The notes below the pieces were generated by a model. The model saw only the letters and a program-made list of their open reading frames with translations, was not told the DNA's origin and did no database searches. Made by a program: the position numbers and the translations under genes. This document shows positions 30,263-39,420 of a stretch of DNA of 64,000 bases, piece after piece. Origin of the DNA: Sphingomonas sp. Leaf32 (GTDB taxonomy: Bacteria > Pseudomonadota > Alphaproteobacteria > Sphingomonadales > Sphingomonadaceae); contig NZ_LMLA01000008.1 in the NCBI RefSeq assembly GCF_001421765.1, positions 310,906 through 374,905 on the forward strand, given 5' to 3'. The number at the start of each line of letters is the position of its first letter. Position 1 is the first letter of the stretch.

Positions 30263-32818
30263 ATGAACACCAAGCTCTATGCCGGCGTGGCCTTTGCCGC
30301 GTTCATCCTGCCTGCCTCGGCCTTTGCGCAGTCGACCGCATCGTCGGAAATCGACGACGCCGAAATCGTCGTCACCGGATCGGCCCAGCGTGACGTCGGT
30401 GGCATCGAAGTCCCCAACCAGCCCAAAGCAAAGGTGACGCTCGATTCCGAGATCATCCAGCGCCAGCGCGCCGGCCAGACGGTCAACGAAATCATCAACC
30501 TGGTCCCCGGCGTCAGCAACCTGTCGAACGACCCCTATGGTTCGGGCGGCGGCGGTTTCCGTATCCGTGGTTTCGACTCGTCGCGCATTTCGCAGACGCA
30601 GGACGGCATCCCGCTGAACGACACCGGCAACTATGCCATTTACACCAACCAGCAGCAGGATTCGGAAACGCTGGAATCGGTGACGGTCAACCTGGGCGCG
30701 ACCGACGTCGACAGCCCGACCGCATCGGCCGTCGGCGGCACCGTCAACATCCGTACCCGTCGCCCCGGCAACGAACTGGGCGCGATGATGTCGGCATCGC
30801 TGGGCGATTTCAACTATAACCGCGTGTTCGGCATGATCGACACCGGCGACATCACCGGCAAGGGCACGACCGCGTTCGTGTCGGGTTCGTGGACGACCTA
30901 CGACAACCCGTTCAACAACTACGGCAAGATCCGCAAGCAGCAGTTCAACGCCCGCCTGTATCAGGAACTCGGCGCGGACGGCGACTTCCTCTCGATTGCC
31001 GGCAACTACAACGAGAACCGCAACAACTTCTTCGGCTCGGCCCCGTTGCGCGACGATTCCAACCGTGCCCCGGGCACCGGTTCGGGCAACCGCTTCCCGC
31101 GCACGATCGCCGAAGCGACTTACAACATCAACTACCCCTGCACCGGCACCTCGGTAGTGACCCCGGTTCGCGGCACCGCGCAGGCGGCTGCGACTTGCGG
31201 CACCGAATTCGACCGTCGCTACAACCCGTCGAACACTGGCAACATCCGCGGCAACTCGCGCTTCACGCTGACTGACGGCCTCGTCCTGACGATCGATCCG
31301 AGCTTCCAGTACGTCAAGGCGAATGGCGGCGGCACCATCACCGGCCGCGAACAGCAGCGCACCATCAGCGGCCAGAACTATACCGGCTTTTCGGGCAACA
31401 ACTATTATTTCGGTACCGACCTGAACGGTGACGGCGACACGCTCGACGCAGTTACCCTATTGTCTCCCAGCCAGACGCAGACCCGTCGCTACATCCTGAT
31501 CGCCAACCTGATCTACGACATCAACGAAGATCAGACCGTCCGCCTCGCCTATACTTATGACCGCGGCAACCACCGTCAGACCGGTGAAGTCGGCGGCGTC
31601 TTTTCGAACGGCGAACCCTTCGACGTTTTCCCGGTCAACAATCCGATCCTCGACCTGAACGGCAACGTCATCCAGAAGCGTGACCGCCGGTCGGTCGCTT
31701 TGCTGAACCAGGTTTCGGGTCAGTATCGCGGTTCGTTCTTCGCCGATGCGCTGGTCCTCGACCTCGGCGTGCGTGCGCCGTTCTTCAAGCGCGAGCTGGA
31801 CCAGAACTGCTTCACCACCTCGGCGGGCGGTTTCGTCGACTGCATCCCCTTCCTCCGTCAGGCGGATTATGCGGCACAGAACCCGACCTTCACCCGTCCG
31901 CAGCAGCGCGAATACAACTACAGCGCGGTGCTGCCGAACGTCGGCTTCACATACAATCTGACGCCGCAGGCGAGCATCTTCGCCAGCTATGCGAAGGGTC
32001 TGTCGGTTCCGGGTACGGACGTGCTGTACAACGCGTTCTTCTATGCCCCCGGCCGTCCGGGCGCGGAGCCGAAGCCGGAACGCACTGACAGCTTCGACGC
32101 CGGCGTTCGCTATCGCTCGTCGCAGGTGCAGGCACAGATCGGCGCATTCTACACGACGTTCGAAAACCGGATCGCGACCGCGTTCGACGCCGAACTGGGT
32201 GAGAGCGTTTCGCGCAACATCGGCGAAGTGACCCGCTGGGGCGTTGATGGCAGCGTGTCGTACAGCCCGATCCGTGAGATCACCGCCTATGTCTACGGTT
32301 CGTACCTGAACTCGGAGATCAAGGACGATCTGCTCGGCGGCAATTGCAGCGCCACTCTGATCAGCCAGCGCGCCTATGGTTGCACGGCCACCACGCAGCA
32401 GTATTTCTTCCCGACCGGCGGCAAGCAGGAATCGGGCGTCTCCGAATATATGTTCGGCGGCCGGCTGCAGGCGAACCTCGGCCCGCTGGAAGCAGGCGTG
32501 CAGTACAAGCGCACCGGCCCGCGCTACATCAACGACAGCAACCTGCCGCTGGTGACGCGTACGGTCGCCAACAACATCGTGACCACGACGGAACTGTACC
32601 CGGCCAAGACGCCCGCGTTCGACATCCTCGATGCCGATGCCCGCTTCTCGCTGGCGCAGTTCGGTCTCAACAAGACCTTCTTCCAGGTCAACGTAACCAA
32701 CATCCTGAACAGCTTCTACATCGGCTATGTCAGCGGTCAGACCAACGACACCTCGGTGCCGTTCGTCCAGATCGGCGTGCCGCGCACGGTCAGCGGCTCG
32801 CTGGTGTTCAGCTTCTAA
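30263..32818 (+). CDS. TonB-dependent outer-membrane receptor
   Basis: 851 aa. The start is MNTKLYAGVAFAAFILPASA with ribosome site AAAGGGGAC, and the signal peptide is cleaved after AFAQ. The plug has AEIVVTGSAQRDVGGIEVPN, FRIRGFDSSRISQTQDGIPL and SAVGGTVNIRTRRPG, with a barrel to the aromatic end LVFSF. The substrate is unknown and could be an iron complex or an organic ligand. It is followed by a terminator and then a LytS/LytTR two-component pair on the same strand. Whether that pair controls it is not shown. Base composition is slightly less GC-biased at third positions than its neighbours, as is common for highly expressed receptors. Confidence 0.92.
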   Translation: MNTKLYAGVAFAAFILPASAFAQSTASSEIDDAEIVVTGSAQRDVGGIEVPNQPKAKVTLDSEIIQRQRAGQTVNEIINLVPGVSNLSNDPYGSGGGGFRIRGFDSSRISQTQDGIPLNDTGNYAIYTNQQQDSETLESVTVNLGATDVDSPTASAVGGTVNIRTRRPGNELGAMMSASLGDFNYNRVFGMIDTGDITGKGTTAFVSGSWTTYDNPFNNYGKIRKQQFNARLYQELGADGDFLSIAGNYNENRNNFFGSAPLRDDSNRAPGTGSGNRFPRTIAEATYNINYPCTGTSVVTPVRGTAQAAATCGTEFDRRYNPSNTGNIRGNSRFTLTDGLVLTIDPSFQYVKANGGGTITGREQQRTISGQNYTGFSGNNYYFGTDLNGDGDTLDAVTLLSPSQTQTRRYILIANLIYDINEDQTVRLAYTYDRGNHRQTGEVGGVFSNGEPFDVFPVNNPILDLNGNVIQKRDRRSVALLNQVSGQYRGSFFADALVLDLGVRAPFFKRELDQNCFTTSAGGFVDCIPFLRQADYAAQNPTFTRPQQREYNYSAVLPNVGFTYNLTPQASIFASYAKGLSVPGTDVLYNAFFYAPGRPGAEPKPERTDSFDAGVRYRSSQVQAQIGAFYTTFENRIATAFDAELGESVSRNIGEVTRWGVDGSVSYSPIREITAYVYGSYLNSEIKDDLLGGNCSATLISQRAYGCTATTQQYFFPTGGKQESGVSEYMFGGRLQANLGPLEAGVQYKRTGPRYINDSNLPLVTRTVANNIVTTTELYPAKTPAFDILDADARFSLAQFGLNKTFFQVNVTNILNSFYIGYVSGQTNDTSVPFVQIGVPRTVSGSLVFSF

Positions 32819-32842
32819 CGCGATACCAAGATCACCGACACG

Positions 32843-32876
32843 AACCGCCGTCCCGGCAACGGGGCGGCGGTTTTCG
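32843..32876 (+). terminator. Intrinsic terminator after the TonB receptor
   Basis: The 13-base stem AACCGCCGTCCCG / CGGGGCGGCGGTT has a GCAA tetraloop and one mismatch, followed by TTCGTTTG. It lies 25 bases after the receptor stop. Confidence 0.88.
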
Positions 32877-32968
32877 TTTGGGGCTGCATTGCGCTAGAGC
32901 GACTTTTGCCAACCCGCCCCCGCCCCGCTATGACCGCTTGCGGGGGCACAAGACGACTGACGGAGCGC

Positions 32969-34069
32969 ATGACGCCGAAGCCCGCCATTTTCTCGCGCCC
33001 CTTCTTCGAACAGAAGAACCGCGCCTTCTGGCTGCTGCAGGCGGCCGGCTGGACGGGCTATCTGCTACTGCGATCGGTGTCGACCGTGGCCAGCGCGGCG
33101 TCGCTGAAGAATGTGCTGGGCAATATCGTCGAGGTGATCGTCGGCTATTGCCTGACGCTGCTGATGAGCGTGCTGTACGGCTATTACCGCTCGTTGCCGC
33201 GCGTGCCGGCGATCTTCCTGACCATGTGCACCCTGTCGGCGGCGACCTTTGCCTATTCGCTGATCGACGCGTTCGTCTTCACCTTCATCCGCAACGTGTC
33301 GCCCGATGTCAGCCTGTCGCTGGTGCTGGGCACGCTGTTCCTGAACTTCACCGTGCTGACCGGCTGGTCGGCGCTGTATTTCGGGATCAATTTCTACCTG
33401 GTGGTCGAACAGCAGGTCGACGAGATGCGGATGCTGGAGATGCAGGCGTCGTCGGCGCAGCTCGCCATGCTGCGCTATCAGCTGAACCCGCATTTTCTGT
33501 TCAACACGCTCAATTCGATCTCGACCCTCGTGCTGCTGAAACAGACCGAGAAGGCGAATGTGATGCTCAGCCGGCTATCGTCGTTCCTGCGCTATACGCT
33601 GGCGAACGAACCAACCGCGCACGTCACGCTGGAGCAGGAGGTTGAAACGCTCAAACTCTATCTCGATATCGAAAAGATGCGGTTCGAAGATCGCCTGCGC
33701 ACCTGTTTCGACATCGACGCCCGCGTCGCGCACGCGCGGCTGCCCTCGCTGCTGCTGCAACCTTTGGTCGAAAACGCGATCAAATATGCCGTCACGCCGC
33801 AGGAGGACGGGGCCGATATCGCGATCACCGCTCGACTGGCCGGGGATCGGGTGCAGATCGCCGTGTCCGATACCGGCCCCGGCTTGATCGACGGGCCGAA
33901 GCGGCCGACGCTGTCCACCGGTGTCGGCATACAGAATATCCGGGACCGGCTGGCACAGGCATATGGCCCCGACCATCGTTTCGAAACCCGCGGCGGAAAC
34001 GACGGCGGGTTCGTGGTCGAGATCGAACTGCCGTACCAGACGCAAGACGTTACCAAAGAGGCTGCATGA
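32969..34069 (+). CDS. LytS/YehU-type membrane sensor histidine kinase
   Basis: 366 aa from MTPKPAIFSRPFFEQ with CGGAG upstream; an earlier in-frame start at 32906 is less likely. Four membrane helices (about 20-150) precede the His_kinase domain: the QLNPHFLFNTLNSISTLVLL phosphoacceptor box and the ATP-binding LLLQPLVENAIKYAV, DTGPGL and GVGIQNIRDRL. It has no recognisable periplasmic sensor domain, so it may sense within the membrane. Its stop overlaps the start of the response regulator by 4 bases, making an obvious kinase-regulator pair. The signal is unknown. Confidence 0.93.
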   Translation: MTPKPAIFSRPFFEQKNRAFWLLQAAGWTGYLLLRSVSTVASAASLKNVLGNIVEVIVGYCLTLLMSVLYGYYRSLPRVPAIFLTMCTLSAATFAYSLIDAFVFTFIRNVSPDVSLSLVLGTLFLNFTVLTGWSALYFGINFYLVVEQQVDEMRMLEMQASSAQLAMLRYQLNPHFLFNTLNSISTLVLLKQTEKANVMLSRLSSFLRYTLANEPTAHVTLEQEVETLKLYLDIEKMRFEDRLRTCFDIDARVAHARLPSLLLQPLVENAIKYAVTPQEDGADIAITARLAGDRVQIAVSDTGPGLIDGPKRPTLSTGVGIQNIRDRLAQAYGPDHRFETRGGNDGGFVVEIELPYQTQDVTKEAA

Positions 34070-34878
34070 CCATCCGAACCATTCTTGTCGACGACGAATC
34101 GTTGGCGATCCAGGGCCTCGAACTACGCCTGGCGGCACATGAGGATGTCGAGATCATCGACAAGTGCCAGAATGGTCGCGAGGCGATCCGCGCGATCAAG
34201 ACCCACAAGCCCGACCTCGTCTTCCTCGACATCCAAATGCCCGGCTTCGACGGTTTTTCGGTCGTACAGGGGCTGATGGAAGTCGAACCGCCGCTGGTCG
34301 TGTTCGTCACCGCCTATAGCGACCACGCGATCCGCGCGTTCGAGGCGCAGGCAGTCGATTATCTGATGAAACCGGTCGAGGAATCCCGCCTCGCCGACAC
34401 GCTCGACCGCGTGCGCCAGCGCCTGTCCGAAAAGCGGGGCCAAGCCGAGGTCGAGAAGCTGAAGGAAGTACTGGCCGAGGTTGCCCCGGACACGGCGGCG
34501 GAGATGGAGGCGGCCGATGGCGCCGGCGACGATGCGGTCGGCGCGAACCGGTTCGAAAAGCTCATCAACATCAAGGATCGCGGCCAGATCTTCCGCGTCG
34601 ATGTCGACACGATCGAGATGATCGAGGCGGCGGGCGATTACATGGTCATCAACACCGGCGACAATTCGCTGGTGCTGCGCGAGACGATGAAGGACCTCGA
34701 AAAGCGGCTCGACCCGCGCCGGTTCCAGCGCGTGCACCGCTCGACCATCGTCAATCTCGACCTGGTCAAGCAGGTGAAGCCGCACACCAACGGCGAATGT
34801 TTCCTGATCCTCGAATCGGGTTCGCAGGTGAAAGTCAGCCGCTCGTACCGCGACGTGGTGGCGCGCTTCGTCCACTGA
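34066..34878 (+). CDS. LytTR-family response regulator
   Basis: 270 aa. A receiver domain (about 1-120: ILVDDESLAIQG, the phospho-acceptor aspartate in LVFLDIQMPGFDG, and DYLMKPVEE) is joined by a charged Glu/Ala linker to a C-terminal LytTR DNA-binding domain (NIKDRGQIFRVDVDTIEMIEA, then FQRVHRSTIVNLD). It binds DNA as a dimer when phosphorylated by the kinase at 32969-34069. Targets are unknown; candidates are the TonB receptor upstream and this operon. The stop shares one base with the trhO ATG. Confidence 0.94.
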   Translation: MTIRTILVDDESLAIQGLELRLAAHEDVEIIDKCQNGREAIRAIKTHKPDLVFLDIQMPGFDGFSVVQGLMEVEPPLVVFVTAYSDHAIRAFEAQAVDYLMKPVEESRLADTLDRVRQRLSEKRGQAEVEKLKEVLAEVAPDTAAEMEAADGAGDDAVGANRFEKLINIKDRGQIFRVDVDTIEMIEAAGDYMVINTGDNSLVLRETMKDLEKRLDPRRFQRVHRSTIVNLDLVKQVKPHTNGECFLILESGSQVKVSRSYRDVVARFVH

Positions 34879-35813
34879 TGACCGGGATTACCGTCGCGGC
34901 CCTGTACCGCTTTACGACGATTGCCGATCCGCACTGTGTGCGCGACACGCTGGAGGGCGTGCTGGCGGGTGCCGGCATTCGCGGCACGCTGCTGATCGCG
35001 TCGGAGGGGGTCAACGGCACCATCGCCGGCAGCGCGGAGGGGATCGCCACCGCGCTGGCCGCGATCCGCGCACTGCCGGGCTGCGAAGACCTGACGCCGA
35101 AGTTCAGCACGGCGGCGACCATGCCGTTCCACCGGCTGAAGGTGCGGGTGAAGCGGGAAATCGTGACGATGGGCGTGCCCGGCACCGACCCGACCGCGAT
35201 CGTCGGCACCTATGTCGCGCCAGCCGGCTGGAACGCGCTGATCGCCGATCCGGAGACGGTCGTGATCGACACCCGCAATGCCTATGAGGTGAAGGTCGGC
35301 ACCTTCGCCGGTGCGGTCGATCCGGGTACCGACAGCTTTCGCGACTTTCCCGACTGGTTCCGCGCCAACCGGACCGAGTTGCTGGCGGGAAAGTCGAAGG
35401 TCGCGATGTTCTGCACCGGCGGCATACGTTGCGAGAAATCGACTGCGTTCCTGAAGGGCGAAGGCATCGAGGCCGTCTATCACCTCGATGGCGGCATCCT
35501 GAAATATCTGGAGGAGGTGCCGGAGCAAGCCAGCGCATGGCAGGGCGAATGCTTCGTCTTCGACGAACGAGTCGCGGTCGGCCACGGTCTTGAACAAGGC
35601 ACGCACGGCCTGTGCCGTGGCTGCCGGATGCCGGTCAGCCCGGAGGACCGCGCCTCCCCGCTGTTCGAGGAAGGCGTGCAATGCCCCGCCTGCGCCGGCA
35701 CCCGCGATGCCGCCACGCTGGCGGCCAAGGCGGAACGGCATCGGCAGGTGATGCTGGCGGCGCAGCGCGGCGAACAGCATGTCGGCGCGCGGATGGACAG
35801 GGACGACCAGTGA
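34878..35813 (+). CDS. trhO: tRNA uridine-34 hydroxylase, rhodanese-related
   Basis: 311 aa from MTGITVAALYRFTTIADP. An N-terminal acylphosphatase-like domain (LLIASEGVNGTIAGS) precedes a rhodanese domain with the catalytic cysteine in MFCTGGIRCEKSTAFLK, and a C-terminal CxxC...CxxC tail (CRGCRMP and CPACAG). The family forms 5-hydroxyuridine at the wobble position of tRNAs using prephenate- or O2-derived oxygen. It is translationally coupled to the response regulator by the TGATG overlap; this is positional, and no functional link is known. Confidence 0.94.
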   Translation: MTGITVAALYRFTTIADPHCVRDTLEGVLAGAGIRGTLLIASEGVNGTIAGSAEGIATALAAIRALPGCEDLTPKFSTAATMPFHRLKVRVKREIVTMGVPGTDPTAIVGTYVAPAGWNALIADPETVVIDTRNAYEVKVGTFAGAVDPGTDSFRDFPDWFRANRTELLAGKSKVAMFCTGGIRCEKSTAFLKGEGIEAVYHLDGGILKYLEEVPEQASAWQGECFVFDERVAVGHGLEQGTHGLCRGCRMPVSPEDRASPLFEEGVQCPACAGTRDAATLAAKAERHRQVMLAAQRGEQHVGARMDRDDQ

Positions 35814-36262
35814 TCGACCGGGCTTGGCTGCGTAAGCAGCTGATACCCGATGGTTCGGTACGCCACATCGTCGCAGAGGAGCCGGATGGCGAGGACTGGC
35901 AACGGCTCTGGACGGCCTTACGTCGGCACGATCTCCAACCCTTCTATATCTCAGGAGGAAACCGGGCACGGATGCCGCCGGCGATAGGTCCGGTCTTTGT
36001 CGCAGCGCCGGAAGCGTCCCAGACCGTATTGTTCGAATGGCGCGGGGTGCCGGTTACATTCAGTGTCTACGGCGGAACCGCAGCGGACTTCACCGTCGAT
36101 CCGCCCGGCACCGATCACGACGTCGCCATCATCGACCTGCTCGGCTGGCTGGGCGACCTGCTGCATCGACCGGTAACGCTGATCCACGAGAATCAGCCTG
36201 CCTATGCGATCCTGAGCTATGACCCGGCGGACGGGCGCTATGCCCATCCGCCGTGGCCGTGA
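35810..36262 (+). CDS. Uncharacterised small protein coupled to trhO
   Basis: 150 aa from a GTG start overlapping the trhO stop (VIDRAWLRKQLIPDGSVRH). No known domain was recognised. The protein is soluble, with no signal peptide or membrane helix, and has aromatic-rich strands (VLFEWRGVPVTFSVYGG) and a conserved-looking HENQPAYAILSYDP near the end. Codon use matches its neighbours, which supports a real gene. The function is unknown, and the gene ends 6 bases before the convergent DUF3297 gene. Confidence 0.7.
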   Translation: MIDRAWLRKQLIPDGSVRHIVAEEPDGEDWQRLWTALRRHDLQPFYISGGNRARMPPAIGPVFVAAPEASQTVLFEWRGVPVTFSVYGGTAADFTVDPPGTDHDVAIIDLLGWLGDLLHRPVTLIHENQPAYAILSYDPADGRYAHPPWP

Positions 36263-36268
36263 CGGCGC

Positions 36269-36562
36269 TTACTCCGCCTCTTCGCCCTTGGCGTCTTCGT
36301 CCACCGGAGCATCCTCACCCTCGCCCGGCGTCTGGAAATAGGCTTCGACCGGGCCGGACAGCTTGATGGTCAGCGGCTGGCCCTTGCGGTCGACCTTCTT
36401 GCCGAGCGCGACGCGGATCCAGCCTTCGGAAATCGAATATTCCTCGACATCGTTGCGTTCGGCGCCCTTGAAGCGGATGCCGATGCCGCGCTCCAGCGTC
36501 GGCTGGTCGAAATGCGGGCTGCGCGGATTGATCGAGAGGCGATCGGGGGGCGTATCAGTCAT
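36269..36562 (-). CDS. DUF3297 family protein
   Basis: 97 aa starting MTDTPPDRLSINPRSPHFDQ. The conserved block is RGIGIRFKGAERNDVEEYSISEGWIRVALGKKVDRKGQPLTIK, followed by an acidic tail. This matches DUF3297, a short cytosolic family widespread in alphaproteobacteria with no assigned role. It is convergent with the 35810-36262 gene, with 6 bases between stops. Confidence 0.88.
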   Translation of the reverse strand: MTDTPPDRLSINPRSPHFDQPTLERGIGIRFKGAERNDVEEYSISEGWIRVALGKKVDRKGQPLTIKLSGPVEAYFQTPGEGEDAPVDEDAKGEEAE

Positions 36563-36637
36563 GGGCGCGGCCCATGCCGCAAAACGCCCCCGCCGCCAAG
36601 CGGAAAGGGCAGACGATCACTCCCCCGCCCCGTCGCA

Positions 36638-37051
36638 TCAGTTACAGACCCGGACGCGCACCGACCGGTCATAATAGGGATCGTAGCGCCGCTCGACCCA
36701 GCACCGCTGATAATCATTGTAGCGATAGGCGTAATAACCGTCGTTCGGGTAATAGCCGCGCTGACGATAATAGCGGTCGTCATAGTCATAGGCATAGCCA
36801 CGGTCGCGGTAATAGCGGTCACGATAGCGGCGGTCATTGGCGCTCGACACCAGCGCCGCGCCGATCGCCAGGCCGGCGATCCCGGCGACGACGGCGGCAC
36901 CGCCATTGTCGCGCCCACGATGCCAGCCGCGATCATAGCCCCGGTCCCAGCCATAGCCGCGACGCCACTGCGCATCGGCGGGCGCAGCGGCGGTGAGCGC
37001 GGTCGCCGCCAGCGACAGCCCCAGGCCCGCCTTGGTCAGCAAGGTCTTCAT
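36638..37051 (-). CDS. Secreted tyrosine/arginine-rich small protein
   Basis: 137 aa. The start MKTLLTKAGLGLSLAATALT has ribosome site GAGGAG, and the signal peptide is cleaved after ADA. Next comes a Gly/Arg/Trp-rich stretch (WRRGYGWDRGYDRGWHRGRD), then a glycine-zipper-like hydrophobic helix (AAVVAGIAGLAIGAALV), then Tyr/Arg/Asp repeats (YRDRYYRDRGYAYDYDDRYY) ending in two cysteines that could form a disulphide. The layout resembles small envelope proteins with a 17-kDa-antigen-like glycine zipper. The function is unknown and may be structural in the cell envelope. Confidence 0.82.
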   Translation of the reverse strand: MKTLLTKAGLGLSLAATALTAAAPADAQWRRGYGWDRGYDRGWHRGRDNGGAAVVAGIAGLAIGAALVSSANDRRYRDRYYRDRGYAYDYDDRYYRQRGYYPNDGYYAYRYNDYQRCWVERRYDPYYDRSVRVRVCN

Positions 37052-37195
37052 GTCAATCTCCTCAACATGCGTGGGGGTGTGGTGCCCCTTGTCACGTCGA
37101 CGCATCTGCGCCGATGATCGATTCCCTACAGCCGGCCGACTGAACGCACGCGGAACCGGGCATTCACCGGCGGTTTATCCAGGGAGAACATGCGC

Positions 37196-37594
37196 ATGGC
37201 GAACTGGCTGCTCAAGTCCGAACCCGACAGCTATGGGTGGGACGATCTGGTGCGCGATGGCGGCACCGAATGGGACGGCGTGCGCAACCATGTCGCCGCG
37301 AAGCATCTGCGCGCCATGGCGGAGGGCGACCGCGCGCTCTTCTATCATTCGGGCAAGGACAAGGCGGCGGTCGGCGTGGCACGGATCGCCCGCGCGGCCC
37401 GGCCGGACGGCGAAGACGGCTGGGTGTCGGTGCGGGTCGAACCCGACCATCCCCTGCCCCGTGCCGTAACGCTGGCGGCGATGAAGAGGGAGGATGCGCT
37501 GAAAGACATGGCGATGCTGCGCCAGTCGCGGCTGTCGGTGTCGCCGGTCAGCGATGCGGAGTGGGCGGTGGTGATGCGGCTGGCGGGGGAGTAG
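37196..37594 (+). CDS. EVE-domain protein
   Basis: 132 aa from MANWLLKSEPDSYGWDDLVR. The second ATG is chosen because AGGGAG is 9 bases upstream of it and only 3 from the first ATG at 37190. Characteristic EVE/PUA-like segments are WDGVRNHVAAKHLRAMAEGD, FYHSGKDKAAVGVARI and VRVEPDHPLPRAVTL. The fold binds modified bases; related proteins read modified DNA or RNA. It is usually a lone housekeeping-type gene, as here. The partner is unknown. Confidence 0.92.
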   Translation: MANWLLKSEPDSYGWDDLVRDGGTEWDGVRNHVAAKHLRAMAEGDRALFYHSGKDKAAVGVARIARAARPDGEDGWVSVRVEPDHPLPRAVTLAAMKREDALKDMAMLRQSRLSVSPVSDAEWAVVMRLAGE

Positions 37595-37926
37595 GCACCT
37601 TCCCCTCTCCCGTTCGGTTCGAGCAGCTTCGCGCGTAGTCGAGAAGCGTCCGTCGAGAACGGGTTGCCCCAAACTGGGCGTTCTCGACTATCGCTTCTCG
37701 ACAGGCTCGAAGCTGCTCGAACCCAACGGCGCGTATAGAATGTCCAACCGTTCGTCCTGAGTAGCCACTGAGCTTGTCGAAGCGGCGTATCGAAGGACCG
37801 CCACGGGTGCTTCGATACGAGCCTTCGACTTCGGTGCGCAGCACCGAAGCCTGCCCTGAGCGCCTGCCGCAGGCAGGCAGTCGAAGGGCTCAGTCTCTAC
37901 TCAGCACGAACGGATTGGCAGAACCT
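37595..37926. repeat. Two long imperfect palindromes between the EVE gene and the MFS gene
   Basis: No gene was seen in 332 bases. The first palindrome (37611-37729) has perfect 15-base arms, GTTCGAGCAGCTTCG at 37617-37631 and its complement at 37708-37722. The second (37748-37913) has arms beginning CCGTTCGTCCTGAGTAG and ending CTACTCAGCACGAACGG, with inner GTCGAAG and CGTATCGAAG repeats. Related copies of the second lie at 39311-39410 and 41436-41545. Confidence 0.88.
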
Positions 37927-39210
37927 CTACGCCCCCTCCACCCGCGCCAGCCGGGGTGAAAGCAGATGCACCAGCAGCAACGCCACGAAATAGGCCGACC
38001 CGGCCACGAAGAACAACGGCGCATAGCTGCCGATGCCATCGAGCACATAGCCGGCATATTTCGCCATCAACATGCCGCCCACCGCACCGACCGTCCCGCC
38101 GATGCCGACGACCGAGCCCACCGCCGCGCGCGGGAACAGGTCGGACGGCAGCGTGTAAAGGTTGGCCGAAAACGCCTGATGCGCCGCCGTGGCGATGCCG
38201 ATCACCAGCACCGCGACCCACAGATTGTCGATCGACTGGGCGAACAACACCGGCAGGACCGCGACCGCGCACACGAACATCGTCGCCTTGCGCGCGAAAT
38301 TGACCGTCCGCCCGCTGGCGATCAGCCGCGACGACAGCCACCCGCCCGCCACGCTGCCCAGATCGGACAACAGATAGATCGCGACCAGCGGCGGGCCGAA
38401 GCTGAGCAGATCGAGGTCGTAGCGGTCGCCCAGATAGCCCGGCAGCCAGAACAGAAAGAACCACCAGATCGGATCGATGCAGAACTTGCCCAGCGCATAG
38501 GCCCAGGTTTCCCGCTTGGTCACCAGCCGCCGCCACGCGATCGGCTGCACCGGATCGGCCGGGTCCTGTTCAATCCATGCCAGTTCACCGCTCGACACGT
38601 TCCGATGCTCGCGCGGGCTGCGGTAGAAGGCGAGCCACGCGACGAGCCACAACAGGCTGACCACCCCGGTCACGACGAACGCCATGCGCCAGCCATAGGC
38701 GACGGTCAGCACCGGCACCGCCAGTGGGGTGATGATCGCCCCGACATTGGCCCCGGCGTTGAACACGCCGATGGCAAAGGCGCGCTCCTTGGCCGGGAAC
38801 CATTCGGTCACCGCCTTGATGCCCGCCGGGAAATTGCCCGCCTCGCCCAGGCCCAGCCCGAACCGCGCCATCGCGAACTGGGTGACGCCATAGGCACCGC
38901 CATGGGCGATATGCGCGATCTGCCAGATGACGAAAGCGACGGCATAGCCCATGCGCGCGCCGATCACGTCGACGATCCGCCCGAACCCGATATAGCCGAT
39001 GGCATAGGCCATCTGGAAAAAGAAGATGACGTTGGCGAAGTCGGTTTCGGTCCAGCCGAGATCCTTCGACAGCGTGGGTTTCAGCACCCCGATCATCTGC
39101 CGGTCGACATAGTTGATGACCGTCGCCATGAACAACAGCGCGACGATCCCCCAGCGATAGCGACCCGCGCGTGCCACCGCGCGTTCGATGCCGTCAACCT
39201 GCTCCGTCAT
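37927..39210 (-). CDS. MFS transporter, hexuronate (ExuT)-like
   Basis: 427 aa with 12 predicted membrane helices. It starts MTEQVDGIERAVARAGRYRW. The anion:cation symporter pattern shows ATVINYVDRQMIGVLKPTLSKDLGW in helix 1 and its loop, RFGLGLGEAGNFPAGIKAVTEWFPAKERAFA after helix 4, and FWLPGYLGD. Such carriers bring in galacturonate, glucuronate or related sugar acids with protons. The pectate lyase nearby fits uptake of pectin-derived uronates into the cytoplasm. The exact substrate is inferred from context. Confidence 0.9.
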   Translation of the reverse strand: MTEQVDGIERAVARAGRYRWGIVALLFMATVINYVDRQMIGVLKPTLSKDLGWTETDFANVIFFFQMAYAIGYIGFGRIVDVIGARMGYAVAFVIWQIAHIAHGGAYGVTQFAMARFGLGLGEAGNFPAGIKAVTEWFPAKERAFAIGVFNAGANVGAIITPLAVPVLTVAYGWRMAFVVTGVVSLLWLVAWLAFYRSPREHRNVSSGELAWIEQDPADPVQPIAWRRLVTKRETWAYALGKFCIDPIWWFFLFWLPGYLGDRYDLDLLSFGPPLVAIYLLSDLGSVAGGWLSSRLIASGRTVNFARKATMFVCAVAVLPVLFAQSIDNLWVAVLVIGIATAAHQAFSANLYTLPSDLFPRAAVGSVVGIGGTVGAVGGMLMAKYAGYVLDGIGSYAPLFFVAGSAYFVALLLVHLLSPRLARVEGA

Positions 39211-39310
39211 TCCACGCCTCCGCTTGCATCCTCTGCGGATCGACCCTTCGGATGGGGCCGATTCCGCGTTGTTCGTTGTGGGCGATTGCCTCGCCTGATC
39301 GAAAAGAAAG

Positions 39311-39410
39311 CCGTTCGTGCCGAGTAGAGGCTGAGCTTGTCGAAGACCCGTATCAAAGCATCCTTTGCGGTCCTTCGATACGCTGTTTCGACAGCTACTC
39401 AGGACAAACG
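39311..39410. repeat. 100-base palindromic repeat (CCGTTCGTGC...ACAAACG family)
   Basis: Left half CCGTTCGTGCCGAGTAGAGG with inner GTCGAAGACCCGTATC, and right half CCTTCGATACGC followed by CTACTCAGGACAAACG. It is closely related to the copies at 37748-37913 and 41436-41545. It lies between two minus-strand genes (MFS and FAH-family). Confidence 0.85.
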
Positions 39411-39420
39411 ATCTGGCCGG

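Noticed and set aside
37611..37913. A small RNA or protein gene in the gap between the EVE and MFS genes
   Set aside because: The sequence is fully explained by two palindromic repeats. The frames there change with repeat orientation and show no protein signal.
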